NCBI RefSeq assembly: GCF_014217785.1
Contig: NZ_CP048814.1
Location: 2,914,001-2,978,000 of the forward strand
DNA length: 64,000 nt
Reading direction: 5' to 3'
Source: Rhodococcus triatomae
GTDB lineage: Bacteria > Actinomycetota > Actinomycetes > Mycobacteriales > Mycobacteriaceae
Both the position numbers and the translations under genes were made by a program. Positions 42,581-51,094 of the stretch are shown here, piece by piece. Numbering within the stretch: position 1 is the stretch's first letter; the number at the start of each line of letters is the position of its first letter. The notes beneath the pieces were generated by a model that saw nothing but the letters and a program-made list of their open reading frames with translations, was not told the origin of the DNA and did not search any database.

Positions 42581-43093
42581 CTACGGGATGAGGAAGTACC
42601 CGCTCGCAGGGTATGAGTACTGAGGCACGAATCCCCAAGTATCCGTGTCGATGTAGGTGGCACCGGCGGTGAGATAGATGAGTCCCGATCCCGGGTTGAT
42701 CTCGGTAGTCACGGTCTCGCCGGGCTCAACTCCGAACTCGGTAGGAACCTTCACGGTGTGGTGGAAGGGGAAGACGCCGTCGTACCATATGATGGTGAAG
42801 TCCACCTTGCACTTCGGGTTTGCCGACCAATCCGGGTCGGCTCCGTTCATGCCGCGTGAGACGAGTGTGATTGTTCCGTGCGCAGGCCGCGTCGGATCGG
42901 TGTCGAAATACATGTCGACGACTCCGTTGCACCAGGCGTGCTGGCCGACGACCGGGATCTGGCCCCCGTTGAGCCCCCACAGTCCGGCAGCCGGTGCCGG
43001 TGCGGCGGACGCGATCCCGGACGTGCCCACGATGGTGGCCACTGCAATGCTGACGACACCGAATGCGCGCGCAGCAATCTTGCGAAGCTTCAC
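42581..43093 (-). CDS. Small secreted protein of unknown function
   Basis: A 170-residue protein with a signal peptide ending near ASAAP. The mature part of about 140 residues contains two Cys (AWCNGVV and NPKCKVD), which probably form a disulfide, and is rich in aromatic and beta-type residues (TIIWYDGVFPF, GFVPQYSYPASGYF). The size suggests a beta-sandwich or a small envelope protein; I considered MspA-type porins but the characteristic motifs are not evident. The GTG start follows GGAGGGG by eight bases. Family not recognised. Confidence 0.7.
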   Translation of the reverse strand: MKLRKIAARAFGVVSIAVATIVGTSGIASAAPAPAAGLWGLNGGQIPVVGQHAWCNGVVDMYFDTDPTRPAHGTITLVSRGMNGADPDWSANPKCKVDFTIIWYDGVFPFHHTVKVPTEFGVEPGETVTTEINPGSGLIYLTAGATYIDTDTWGFVPQYSYPASGYFLIP

Positions 43094-43227
43094 GTAATTC
43101 CCCTCCGTAATGATATGAGACCCCCGGCTCGATGCCGATACGACGAATCGTCGGGGTCGGCGGAGGGAGAATCTCACATTTTCCCCGGTATCGCCAACTT
43201 GCCGGATCGGTGGAGGCGGTGACGGTC

Positions 43228-44487
43228 CTAGTCGGCATCCCCGGCGGTGACGGCGAGTGCCTCGTCCACGCTGTGTGGCTCGGAGTCGTGGTCGTCCACA
43301 TGGGCGAGGACGCCCCGGCCTGTGGTCAGCACGACGATGGCCGCTGCCGTGCACACCGCGCCCACCCAGAACGGCAGGTTCGCGTTGTGTTCGCCGAGCT
43401 TGCCCGCCACCCACGGGGCTGCGGCGCCGCCCACGAAGCGGACGAAGCTGTAGGACGCCGATGCGGTGGAGCGTTCGACCGGCGCCGCGATCATCACGGT
43501 CTCGGTGATCAGGGTGTTGTTCACGCCCAGGAACAGTCCGGCCAGCACCACGCAGACGACGAGTACGGCTTTCTGGTCGGTGAACAGTGCCATCACCGCC
43601 AGGTCTGCGGCGAACAGGGCCAGTGAGGCCGTCATCATGTTCAACGTGCCGTAGCGGCGTTGCAGGCGCGGAGCGAGGAACACCGACGAAACCGCCAGCG
43701 CCACGCCCCATCCGAAGAAGATGAAGCCGATCGGGTAGGCACCCATGTCGAGCGGGAACGGCGTGTACGCGAGCAGCGTGAAGAAGCCGTAGTTGTAGAG
43801 CAGCGCCGTGATTCCGACGGTGAGCAGTCCGCGATGGCGAAGGGCGAGAATCGGTGCGGCCAGTGAGGTGCGATGCTCCGGCGGCGGAGCTGTCGGCAGC
43901 ATGACGACGATGAAGATGAACGCGACCGCCATGAGGGTGGCGACACCGAAGAACGGAGCGCGCCAGCTGATGTCGCCGAGCACACCGCCGACGAGGGGGC
44001 CGACGGCGATTCCGATACCCAGCGCAGCCTCGTAGAGGATGATCGCGCGAGCGACACCACCGCTCGCCGCACCCACGATCGCGGCGAGTGCGGTCGCGAT
44101 GAACAGCGCGTTGCCCAGGCCCCAGCCGGCGCGGAAGCCCACGATCTGCGAGATGGTGTCGGAGCTGCCGGCCAATGCCGAGAACACCACGATGATGCCG
44201 AGGCCGAGGAGCAGAGTCCGTTTGGCACCGATCCGGCTGGACACGGCTCCGGTGACGAGCATGGCGACACCCGTGACGAGCATGTAGCTGGTGAACAGCA
44301 GCGACACCTGCGAGGGAGTGGCGTCCAGCTCCTCCCCGATCGGTTTGAGGATGGGGTCGACCAGTCCGATCCCCATGAAGGCGATGACGCTGGCGAACGC
44401 CACCGCCCACACGGCGCGCGGTTGTTGCAGGAGGCCGGGTCTCGGCGATTCTGCGTGGTGGTTCTCCGTCGCGGTCGTGGAACTCAC
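43228..44487 (-). CDS. Major facilitator superfamily exporter
   Basis: A 419-residue transporter with about 12 helices. The motif A-like loop is GAVSSRIGAKRTLLLG; helix 5 contains a motif-C-like GIGIAVGPLVGGVLGD, which marks drug/H+ antiporters. The start at 44487 (GTG) fits the GGAGG ribosome site better than a GTG two codons upstream. It is divergent from glutamate decarboxylase over a 233-base gap that contains a TTAG-N5-CTAA site. Confidence 0.85.
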   Translation of the reverse strand: MSSTTATENHHAESPRPGLLQQPRAVWAVAFASVIAFMGIGLVDPILKPIGEELDATPSQVSLLFTSYMLVTGVAMLVTGAVSSRIGAKRTLLLGLGIIVVFSALAGSSDTISQIVGFRAGWGLGNALFIATALAAIVGAASGGVARAIILYEAALGIGIAVGPLVGGVLGDISWRAPFFGVATLMAVAFIFIVVMLPTAPPPEHRTSLAAPILALRHRGLLTVGITALLYNYGFFTLLAYTPFPLDMGAYPIGFIFFGWGVALAVSSVFLAPRLQRRYGTLNMMTASLALFAADLAVMALFTDQKAVLVVCVVLAGLFLGVNNTLITETVMIAAPVERSTASASYSFVRFVGGAAAPWVAGKLGEHNANLPFWVGAVCTAAAIVVLTTGRGVLAHVDDHDSEPHSVDEALAVTAGDAD

Positions 44488-44577
44488 GGCCACCTCCTTC
44501 GGTGCGAAGACGGCAGGGGCGTCGTGGACGCTCCGGGAACTCGGCCGACCCAGCGGCGAGTGGCAACTCGAAAAACG

Positions 44578-44590
44578 TTAGCAAGACTAA
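44578..44590. promoter_or_regulatory. Short inverted repeat in the MFS/decarboxylase divergent region
   Basis: TTAGCAAGACTAA is a 4-base inverted repeat with a 5-base centre, embedded in the only A+T-rich part of the gap (about 44570-44600). It could be an operator of a MarR- or TetR-type regulator or simply part of a promoter. Confidence 0.35.
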
Positions 44591-44720
44591 GGAAATAAAT
44601 CAACGGGCCGTGCTTCCGGGTTTCCCCACCGGGGTCCGGCGCGCGGCGCTACCGTCGATGCGAAGGCGGCTTCACCTGCGCAGACGGGCGGAGGCGCGGG
44701 ACGGGCACCGAGGAGGGCGC

Positions 44721-46133
44721 ATGTCGTTGACCAAGGGCTCCGGCGGGCATCGGGAGAAGGCGAACCTGCGGGACACGGTGGCGCTCAACCCGCTGTTCGT
44801 GCGGCCGGGTGAGTCCAGCGAACTGCCCAAGTTCACGATCCCGGACGGGGAATCCCTGTCCCAGACCGCCTATCAGATCGTCCACGACGAGGCGATGCTC
44901 GACGGCAATGCGCGGCTGAACCTGGCCACCTTCGTGGGCACCTGGATGGACGAGCACGCCTCCCGCCTCTATACCGAGGCCGCCGACAAGAACATGATCG
45001 ACAAGGACGAGTACCCGCAGACCGCGGCTATCGAGACGCGGTGCTGGTCGATTCTCGCCGACCTGTGGCATTCGCCGGATCCGGCGAATGCCATCGGGAC
45101 GTCCACGATCGGCTCCTCCGAGGCGTGCATGCTGGGCGGCCTGGCGCTCAAACGCACCTGGCAGCACGCGCGCCGCGCTGCCGGAAAGTCCACGGATCGG
45201 CCGAATCTGGTGATGTCGAGTGCCGTCCAGGTGTGTTGGGAGAAGTTCTGCAACTACTGGGATGTCGAAGCGCGGCTCGTACCGATCAGCGAGGACCACA
45301 AGGTGCTCGACGGGCACGATCTCGCTGCGTACGTCGACGAGAACACGATCGGCGTCGTGGCGATCCTGGGAGTCACCTACACCGGGATGTACGAGCCGGT
45401 GAAGCAGATCGCGGATGCCCTCGACGAGATCGAAGCAGCTACCGGGCTCGACGTGAAGATTCACGTCGACGGAGCATCCGGGGCGATGATCGCGCCGTTC
45501 TGCCAACCGGACCTCGAGTGGGACTTCAGGGTGGACCGCGTGGTCTCGATCAACACCTCCGGCCACAAGTACGGCCTGGTGTACCCGGGGCTCGGGTGGG
45601 TGGTGTGGCGAACGCGCGATGCGCTGCCCGCGGACCTGATCTTCTCGGTCAGCTACCTCGGCGGTGACATGCCGACCTTCGCCCTCAACTTCTCCCGCCC
45701 GGGCGCTCAGGTGCTGTTGCAGTACTACCTGTTCCTGCGACTCGGGCGGGACGGATACACCAAGGTGCAGCAGGGCTGCCTGGATGTCGCACAGTTCCTG
45801 TCCGGCGAGATCGCGAAGCTCCCCGCGTTCGAGCTGTGGAACGACGGGTCCGACATCCCGGTCTTCGCCTGGCGATTGCGGGCCGGGCACACCGGCAACT
45901 GGAATCTTTACCACCTGTCCGAACGCCTGCGCACCAGGGGCTGGCTGGTTCCCGCCTACCCGATGCCCGACGATCTCGCCGACGTGACGGTCCAGCGCAT
46001 CGTGGTCCGCAACGGTCTGAGCCTGGACCTCGCGACCGCGCTGTTGGCAGACCTCCGGTCGGATGTCGCCTACCTCGACGCGTTGTCCGCGCCGATGCCG
46101 ACGGAGGGGCAACACCCCGGCTTCCACCACTGA
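44721..46133 (+). CDS. gadB: Glutamate decarboxylase
   Basis: A 470-residue PLP enzyme. The PLP lysine is in NTSGHKYGLVYPG; upstream are the family motifs DEYPQTAAIETRCWSI, TIGSSEACMLGGLALK, and KIHVDGASGAM, where Asp pairs with the pyridine nitrogen. It turns glutamate into GABA and consumes a proton. AGGAGGG precedes the ATG. The usual antiporter GadC is not adjacent; a divergent MFS exporter takes that place, which could be coincidental. Confidence 0.94.
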   Translation: MSLTKGSGGHREKANLRDTVALNPLFVRPGESSELPKFTIPDGESLSQTAYQIVHDEAMLDGNARLNLATFVGTWMDEHASRLYTEAADKNMIDKDEYPQTAAIETRCWSILADLWHSPDPANAIGTSTIGSSEACMLGGLALKRTWQHARRAAGKSTDRPNLVMSSAVQVCWEKFCNYWDVEARLVPISEDHKVLDGHDLAAYVDENTIGVVAILGVTYTGMYEPVKQIADALDEIEAATGLDVKIHVDGASGAMIAPFCQPDLEWDFRVDRVVSINTSGHKYGLVYPGLGWVVWRTRDALPADLIFSVSYLGGDMPTFALNFSRPGAQVLLQYYLFLRLGRDGYTKVQQGCLDVAQFLSGEIAKLPAFELWNDGSDIPVFAWRLRAGHTGNWNLYHLSERLRTRGWLVPAYPMPDDLADVTVQRIVVRNGLSLDLATALLADLRSDVAYLDALSAPMPTEGQHPGFHH

Positions 46134-46687
46134 CTATCCGGTCCGCGACCGCTCTGTCCAGGCGCCGCGCCCACCCGGTTCGGCACAGCCCAAACGTGGT
46201 TTGCGTCACATATTGCGGGCGCGTCGATTCCGCCCCGTGGTCCTGTACTGCTCGTTCGTACCGCGCGGTCTCCGATCGGCGGGAACTCGGGTCACGGAAA
46301 TGTTGCGGTGTCCGATTTCGCTACCGTAATCTGCTCGCGCACGACCTGCCAAGGCGGGACGTGACCTGTGGCTCTGTGGATCAGGACCGCTTGTATCGGC
46401 GATTCGGCCCGTCTGTATCGTGCTGAATCGAAGAAAGATCTCAGGGGGCCGATCTCGATGCGGCGGAGGGGGGTTGAACGCCGGATGCACAGTTCATCGG
46501 ACATTCGTCCAGCAGTTCATACCTGTAGTCGTCCGTCCCTGCGGGTTCGTTACGGCGGCTTCTGTCGCCCGAGCGAGTACCCACAGCGACCGCCGAAAGC
46601 GCGTGACGCCGTTCGGATCGCACGCGGTCCACTTCTCGATCTCGACGAATCGACTCGCAACCCGCAGGTAGAAGGAGAAAACCACTG
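46134..46687. other. 554-base gap before the glycine-zipper protein gene
   Basis: No convincing gene. The segment contains short open frames without family likeness or ribosome sites. A weak promoter-like pair (TTGCGG and, about 17 bases later, GTAATC) is seen near 46303-46331. The long distance to the next start suggests a long leader, but I recognise no riboswitch class. Confidence 0.5.
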
Positions 46688-47950
46688 ATGGCGAAACATC
46701 GGAAGGCACGGCGGCCCGTCATCGCCGGCGCTGCCCTGGTTCCCGTGTCCGCGATGGCTGTCATCGCGGGTGCCGGGCACGCCGGAGCGACCCCGACCAC
46801 GAGCCAGCCCGGCGTCACGCCGCCGACCACGTCGCAGCCCGGCGTGACCTCGCCCGGAACGCCCAGCCAGCCCGGTGTCACCACCAAGCCGTCGACCACG
46901 AACGAGTGGAAGTACGTGCCCGGCTTCGATCCCGGCCCGTACCGCAACGTCGAGACCATCCCGGAGCCCGGATCCGTTCCGACGCAGGCTCCCACGCCGG
47001 CCCCGGCCGCTCCCGCGGCCCCGGCCCCGTCCTACCAAGGCGACGGCGGCGGGCAGCAGGCGTACTACTACCAGGCCCCTCAGCCCGAGCAGGCAGCGCC
47101 CGAGGTGGTCGAGGACGCCGAGGCCGACCTCCTCACGGAGGGTGGGCTCGTGAAGCCGATCCAGGCCGAGGACGGCAAGGTCCGTATCGGCATGATCAAG
47201 GGTGACCGGCCGGACTGGCTGCCCGAGGATCAGGCAGACATGATCAACAACACCTCCGCCGTCCTCGAGGCTCAGGGTGCCACCGCATTCAACTCCCTCG
47301 GTATCCCCACCACGCGTTCGCAGCGTGTGGCGGCTGGCACCCTCGCTGGTGCAACGATCGGCGCAGTCACCGGCGCAACGATTGTCGGCGTGCCGTTTGC
47401 GCTGGCAGGTGCGGCGGCGGGTGGGGCTATCGGGTACGCGATTTGGTCTGCGCCTACTCTCGGCCTTCCGAACCCGGCTGTACTTGGTGGCACTGCAGGC
47501 GGTGCGGCACTGGGTGCAGCCATCGCCGGTGTGCCTGCAGCCGCAGTCGGCGGTCTCGTCGGCGGCGCGATCGGTGGTGTCATCGGTGGCGCGTTCGGTG
47601 CCGGTGAGAACATGGGTGAGGCTGCAGAGCCCGCACCTCCGGCTCCGTTCGACAAGGACGCGCTCACCGCGCAGACCCGTCAGGTCGTCGCGCAGATCGA
47701 GTCGGTGCCCGGCGGCACCGTCGTCACGGACGGCTTCCGCGGCGCGAGCGACGCCTTCCAGGCCGCACTCGACAACGGCCGCAACGCGATTGCCGCGCAG
47801 CCGAACGGCGAGGGCATCCTCGCGCAGATCGACGGTGCGGATCAGGCGATCAAGAACGTCCTCAACCCGACGCACGAGGCTGCCGACGCCATCGGTATCG
47901 GCATCCACGTGCCGGTGCCCGAGCCCACCCCGGCTCCGGCCGTCGCCTGA
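46688..47950 (+). CDS. Secreted glycine-zipper envelope protein, Pro-rich
   Basis: A 420-residue protein with a signal peptide (cleavage near AGHAGA). A Pro/Thr-rich segment contains four SQPGVT-type repeats (residues about 37-65). A second Pro/Ala-rich segment is followed, after a short charged region, by two long Gly/Ala zipper helices (residues about 215-310, such as GGLVGGAIGGVIGGAFGAG), then a helical C-terminal domain and a Pro tail. Glycine zippers of this kind insert into or bridge membranes. The zipper part uses more GCT, GCA and GGT codons than its surroundings. AGAAGGAG precedes the ATG. Unknown function; the type has been labelled insoluble domain protein in related genomes, from memory. 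Confidence 0.75.
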   Translation: MAKHRKARRPVIAGAALVPVSAMAVIAGAGHAGATPTTSQPGVTPPTTSQPGVTSPGTPSQPGVTTKPSTTNEWKYVPGFDPGPYRNVETIPEPGSVPTQAPTPAPAAPAAPAPSYQGDGGGQQAYYYQAPQPEQAAPEVVEDAEADLLTEGGLVKPIQAEDGKVRIGMIKGDRPDWLPEDQADMINNTSAVLEAQGATAFNSLGIPTTRSQRVAAGTLAGATIGAVTGATIVGVPFALAGAAAGGAIGYAIWSAPTLGLPNPAVLGGTAGGAALGAAIAGVPAAAVGGLVGGAIGGVIGGAFGAGENMGEAAEPAPPAPFDKDALTAQTRQVVAQIESVPGGTVVTDGFRGASDAFQAALDNGRNAIAAQPNGEGILAQIDGADQAIKNVLNPTHEAADAIGIGIHVPVPEPTPAPAVA

Positions 47951-47962
47951 TCCAGGCCGACG

Positions 47963-48022
47963 CGACACGCAACGCGTGAGCCCCGCCGACCGAGGTCGGC
48001 GGGGCTCACGCGTTGCGTGTCG
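47963..48022. terminator. 29-base perfect hairpin between convergent genes
   Basis: Arms at 47963-47991 and 47994-48022 are perfect complements over 29 bases with a two-base centre. It starts 13 bases past the upstream stop and ends 21 bases before the convergent stop. It should stop transcription from both sides, although T-runs are absent. Confidence 0.85.
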
Positions 48023-48043
48023 GGTATCCGAAAGAGTTGGTGC

Positions 48044-48838
48044 TCAGACGATGTCGATGCCGTCGAGGAGCCGTTCGGCGAGTGCCGTATCTCCGGAGAG
48101 TCGAATATCGCAGTCCCGCCACGATTTTCGCGTGGTCGACCATACCGGTAAGTCGGTCGTGAGCCCGCGGATCGTGGCAGGTGTCGTCAGTCCGGGCTCG
48201 GCCGAGACCCGTAGGCGACCGTCACCGGCCGGCTGTACGGACCACCTGCCTCCTCCTGGCCCCTCGAGGGCGAGGGTCAATCGATCCTCCAGCCATGCCG
48301 TCGAATCGGAGCCCATCTGTTCCAGCGCCTGCAGAATCCACGAGACGACCAGGTTCATCCGCGCGTCGTCGCTGGGAGCGGGCGCTCGCCCGAGCGCCTC
48401 TGCGATGTCGTAGCGCACGTGGGTGTGCCAGTCGAAGGCGAAGACCGCGGGAAACGACTCCACGCGATAGCGGCCGAGTTCACCGAGTGGTACCCGGATC
48501 GCACCGACCCCCGGCACGCGGGAGGCGCGCAACAACGTCACCGTCCGTCCACTCCACGTGGCAAACTCCGCGAGCGTTCGATCGGCCGACCACGACGACC
48601 GGCGACGCACCGGCGCCTCGTTGGTGCTCTCCAGATCGTTCGAGGACAGCAACGCCCACAGGGCGCCGGGGGAGAACATGCCGCGGCACGTCGCACCGAG
48701 ATGGGCCACCACGTCCCGAACCGACCAGCCCGAGGCCAGGCTCGGCGCGTTCCACTCGGCATCGTCGAAGGTCGAGCAGAACGCGAGGAGGTCGCGGCGC
48801 TCCGCGTGGAGGGCCGCGGCGAAGTCGCGTGTGGTCAT
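48044..48838 (-). CDS. Mycothiol-dependent enzyme of the maleylpyruvate isomerase/DinB family
   Basis: A 264-residue protein. Its N-terminal four-helix bundle (SLASGWSVRDVVAHLGATCRGM) and the metal-binding His residues, including VVAHLG and FDWHTHVRYD, match the mycothiol maleylpyruvate isomerase N-terminal domain (DinB superfamily). A C-terminal domain of about 80 residues follows, with beta character. Such proteins transfer or use mycothiol in detoxification; the substrate is unknown. Confidence 0.78.
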   Translation of the reverse strand: MTTRDFAAALHAERRDLLAFCSTFDDAEWNAPSLASGWSVRDVVAHLGATCRGMFSPGALWALLSSNDLESTNEAPVRRRSSWSADRTLAEFATWSGRTVTLLRASRVPGVGAIRVPLGELGRYRVESFPAVFAFDWHTHVRYDIAEALGRAPAPSDDARMNLVVSWILQALEQMGSDSTAWLEDRLTLALEGPGGGRWSVQPAGDGRLRVSAEPGLTTPATIRGLTTDLPVWSTTRKSWRDCDIRLSGDTALAERLLDGIDIV

Positions 48839-48970
48839 GTATGCATCCCCTGTGAGCGGTTTTTCCGTTACGTGAGGTTACGGCAATAGTCGATTCCGTC
48901 CATAGGCGCCCGGCGATGGCTCCGTCGCCGAAATACTGGAAGGGCACCAGCCGCCGGAGGGAGCGATCGA

Positions 48971-49603
48971 ATGAACGACGTCATCGAGCAGATCAGAGCG
49001 GTCAGCCGGTCGGTGGGCTCCGAGCAACTCGAGGTGGGCAGCGCCCGGACGATCACCCTCGCCCAGCACTTCGATGCGCCGGTCGACCGGGTCTGGCAGA
49101 CCTGCACGACGCTCGAGGAGATTCCGCGCTGGTTCCTCCCGATCGCCGGTGATCTGGAACTGGACGGGCGCTATCAGCTCGAGGGCAACGCGGGGGGCCG
49201 AATCCTCACCTGCGATCCGCCGCACGGCTTCACTGCCGGTTGGCAGTACGGCAACGACGACAGCACCATCGAGGTCACGTTCACCGAGGACTCCGGCGGC
49301 ACCCTGGTCCAGCTGGTGCACGCCGCCGAGATCGACGAAGATCTCTGGACGCGGTACGGGCCGGGCGCGGGCGGAATCGGGTGGGACATGACGTTCCTCG
49401 GACTGGCCACCTACCTGCGTACCGGCCGGCCGGTGAGCCCGGCGGAGAGCGCCCGATGGGCACGGTCCAACGACGGCCGCCAATTCGTGGCGGTGAGCAG
49501 CGATGCCTGGCGCGAGGCGAGTGTCGCTTCCGGTACCCCGAAGAAGGCGGCACGCCAGGCCGCCGACCGCGCCACCATTGCCTATACGACGATCGAGGAG
49601 TAG
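48971..49603 (+). CDS. SRPBCC/AHSA1-domain protein
   Basis: A 210-residue protein with one START-like domain of the AHSA1 type (FDAPVDRVWQTCTTLEEIPRWFLPIAGDLELDGRYQL; VTFTEDSGGTLVQLVH), and a C-terminal helical extension. The fold binds hydrophobic ligands or acts as a co-chaperone. The ATG follows GGAGGGAGCG. It is divergent from the DinB-family gene. Confidence 0.82.
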   Translation: MNDVIEQIRAVSRSVGSEQLEVGSARTITLAQHFDAPVDRVWQTCTTLEEIPRWFLPIAGDLELDGRYQLEGNAGGRILTCDPPHGFTAGWQYGNDDSTIEVTFTEDSGGTLVQLVHAAEIDEDLWTRYGPGAGGIGWDMTFLGLATYLRTGRPVSPAESARWARSNDGRQFVAVSSDAWREASVASGTPKKAARQAADRATIAYTTIEE

Positions 49604-49665
49604 CCCGTCACGGGACTCGAAGTGCGGGTCGATCACGAGGAGGACGGAGGTCATGACCGAGCTGG

Positions 49666-50565
49666 GTGGACAGACAGATTCGGATCGCTCAGGAGCGGGG
49701 TGACTTCGACGACCTCCCCGAAGCCGTCCGCGGGCTCACTGCCGAGCGCGACGTCCGGGACGCCGTCACCGAACTCGATCATCAGATCGCCGACTGGATG
49801 TGGGTGCGCGCTACCGTCGTTCCCATGGCACAGGCATGGGCAGTCGAACACGGGGTTTTCGCCGCCGCAACGGTCGCGACGGTCGTCGGGGGCGTCACCG
49901 GCAACGAGCGACTGCAACAGATCGCGAAACCTCTGCTCGCCCCGTCGCTGGCGGTGCGGGTTCTGCGGTGCCGTCGCGACACCGACCCGGCCGACACGGC
50001 TCTGCTGGTCGCCGGCCTGGCCGCCGCGACGGTCGGCGACGTGTTCATGATCGATCCCGACGAGGACGCCCGCCTGGTGGCCGGCGCCTCGTCGTTCGCC
50101 GTCATGCAGGCGAGCTACATCGGGCTGCTCACGCGTCGCGGCGCCCGGCCGACACCAGCTGCCGCTCTGCCCCGGCTGGCGAGTTGGGCCGGCGCGTCCG
50201 CGCTCCTGCGGGCCCGATCCCGGCCGGTGTCGGCGCCACTGACCGGCTACGGGCTGGCCCTCGCGACGACATCGACCCTCGCCGCCGACCCGGCCCTCGC
50301 TCCGGGCGCCACCGAGGTGGCGGGACTGCCGCTCCCGAACCGGGACCGCCGGAGCTGGCTGGGTCTCGGCGGCTTCGCGTTCCTGCTGTCCGACGGCATC
50401 ATCGTCGGCCGTCGGGTGTTGCTGCGCGGCGCACGATCGCGGGCCGCAGCCGAGGGCGCCGTCCTCGCCACCTACGCCGTCGCGCAGCTGCTTCTGGTCG
50501 AGGGGATGCTGGCGCTGAGCCGGCGACGCCGAGGTTCCGGATCCCGAGTCACGGGCACAGCATGA
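49666..50565 (+). CDS. Membrane protein: YhhN-like domain with an N-terminal DUF1992-like piece
   Basis: A 299-residue reading frame. Residues 1-18 (MDRQIRIAQERGDFDDLP) look like the start of DUF1992 (DnaJ-homologue C28) domains, and residues 19-48 like its C-terminal helix; the middle of that domain is absent. From about residue 54 there are seven or eight hydrophobic helices resembling the YhhN/TMEM86 lysoplasmalogenase family (KPLLAPSLAVRVL, AAATVGDVFM, MQASYIGLLTRRG). The best ribosome site (GAGGAGG) belongs to an ATG at 49653 in a different frame. Translation may start at GTG 49666 or ATG 49825. It overlaps the next convergent gene by 17 bases. Confidence 0.65.
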   Translation: MDRQIRIAQERGDFDDLPEAVRGLTAERDVRDAVTELDHQIADWMWVRATVVPMAQAWAVEHGVFAAATVATVVGGVTGNERLQQIAKPLLAPSLAVRVLRCRRDTDPADTALLVAGLAAATVGDVFMIDPDEDARLVAGASSFAVMQASYIGLLTRRGARPTPAAALPRLASWAGASALLRARSRPVSAPLTGYGLALATTSTLAADPALAPGATEVAGLPLPNRDRRSWLGLGGFAFLLSDGIIVGRRVLLRGARSRAAAEGAVLATYAVAQLLLVEGMLALSRRRRGSGSRVTGTA

Positions 50566-50995
50566 TGCGGTCGCGGTCGCCGGGATCGACCAGCACGGTC
50601 ACCACCTGCCCACTGACGAACCGCGCCCGATCCTCGCGCCGCACCTCGTAGACGATCCTGCCGGAGTAGCTCGCGGATCCGGGCACCGTCAGGTCGAGGT
50701 CCAGCTCGGTCAGCTCGCCACCGTCCACGGTGCGGCGCAACGGCGTGGCCCGTGCGATCCGGGCCCACCCCTCGATGCCCCGGCGTTCGAGTCGACGGTC
50801 GGCGCGAGAAGGCCGACCGGAGAGCATCATTCCGATTCCCAGCGCCGAGCCGTAGCCGGCGAGGAGCCCGATGACCTGGTACGGCGTGGTTCCCGGCGGG
50901 GAGTGCGGAAGCAGCCACGACGACCACAGCGCCAGCACGATCACGTATCCGGCCGTGATCGCGGCGACGGTGCGTGCGATACGCCGATGATTCAT
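50549..50995 (-). CDS. Small membrane protein with beta-rich C-terminal domain
   Basis: A 148-residue protein with two membrane helices (residues about 8-65) and a soluble C-terminal domain (RIVYEVRREDRARFVSGQVVTVLVDPGDRDRIMLCP) like the end of DUF3592 or NfeD-type domains. The ATG at 50995 follows AGGAGG by six bases. Function unknown. Convergent overlap with the YhhN-like gene. Confidence 0.68.
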   Translation of the reverse strand: MNHRRIARTVAAITAGYVIVLALWSSWLLPHSPPGTTPYQVIGLLAGYGSALGIGMMLSGRPSRADRRLERRGIEGWARIARATPLRRTVDGGELTELDLDLTVPGSASYSGRIVYEVRREDRARFVSGQVVTVLVDPGDRDRIMLCP

Positions 50996-51094
50996 CGAGG
51001 GCCTCCTCACTCAGGGTAATCCCGGGCGGAGCCCGTGCCCGGGGACGCGGCTAGAGTGCTGGGACGGCTGTCGAGACTGCGGGAGGTATGCCGA

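Noticed and set aside
42581-43093. MspA-type porin call for the small secreted protein
   Set aside because: Length and signal peptide are similar, but the characteristic MspA beta-barrel sequence pattern is not evident.
46363-46700. Small plus-strand gene in the 554-base gap
   Set aside because: Open frames of about 80-106 codons exist but have no ribosome site, no family likeness and no typical codon bias.
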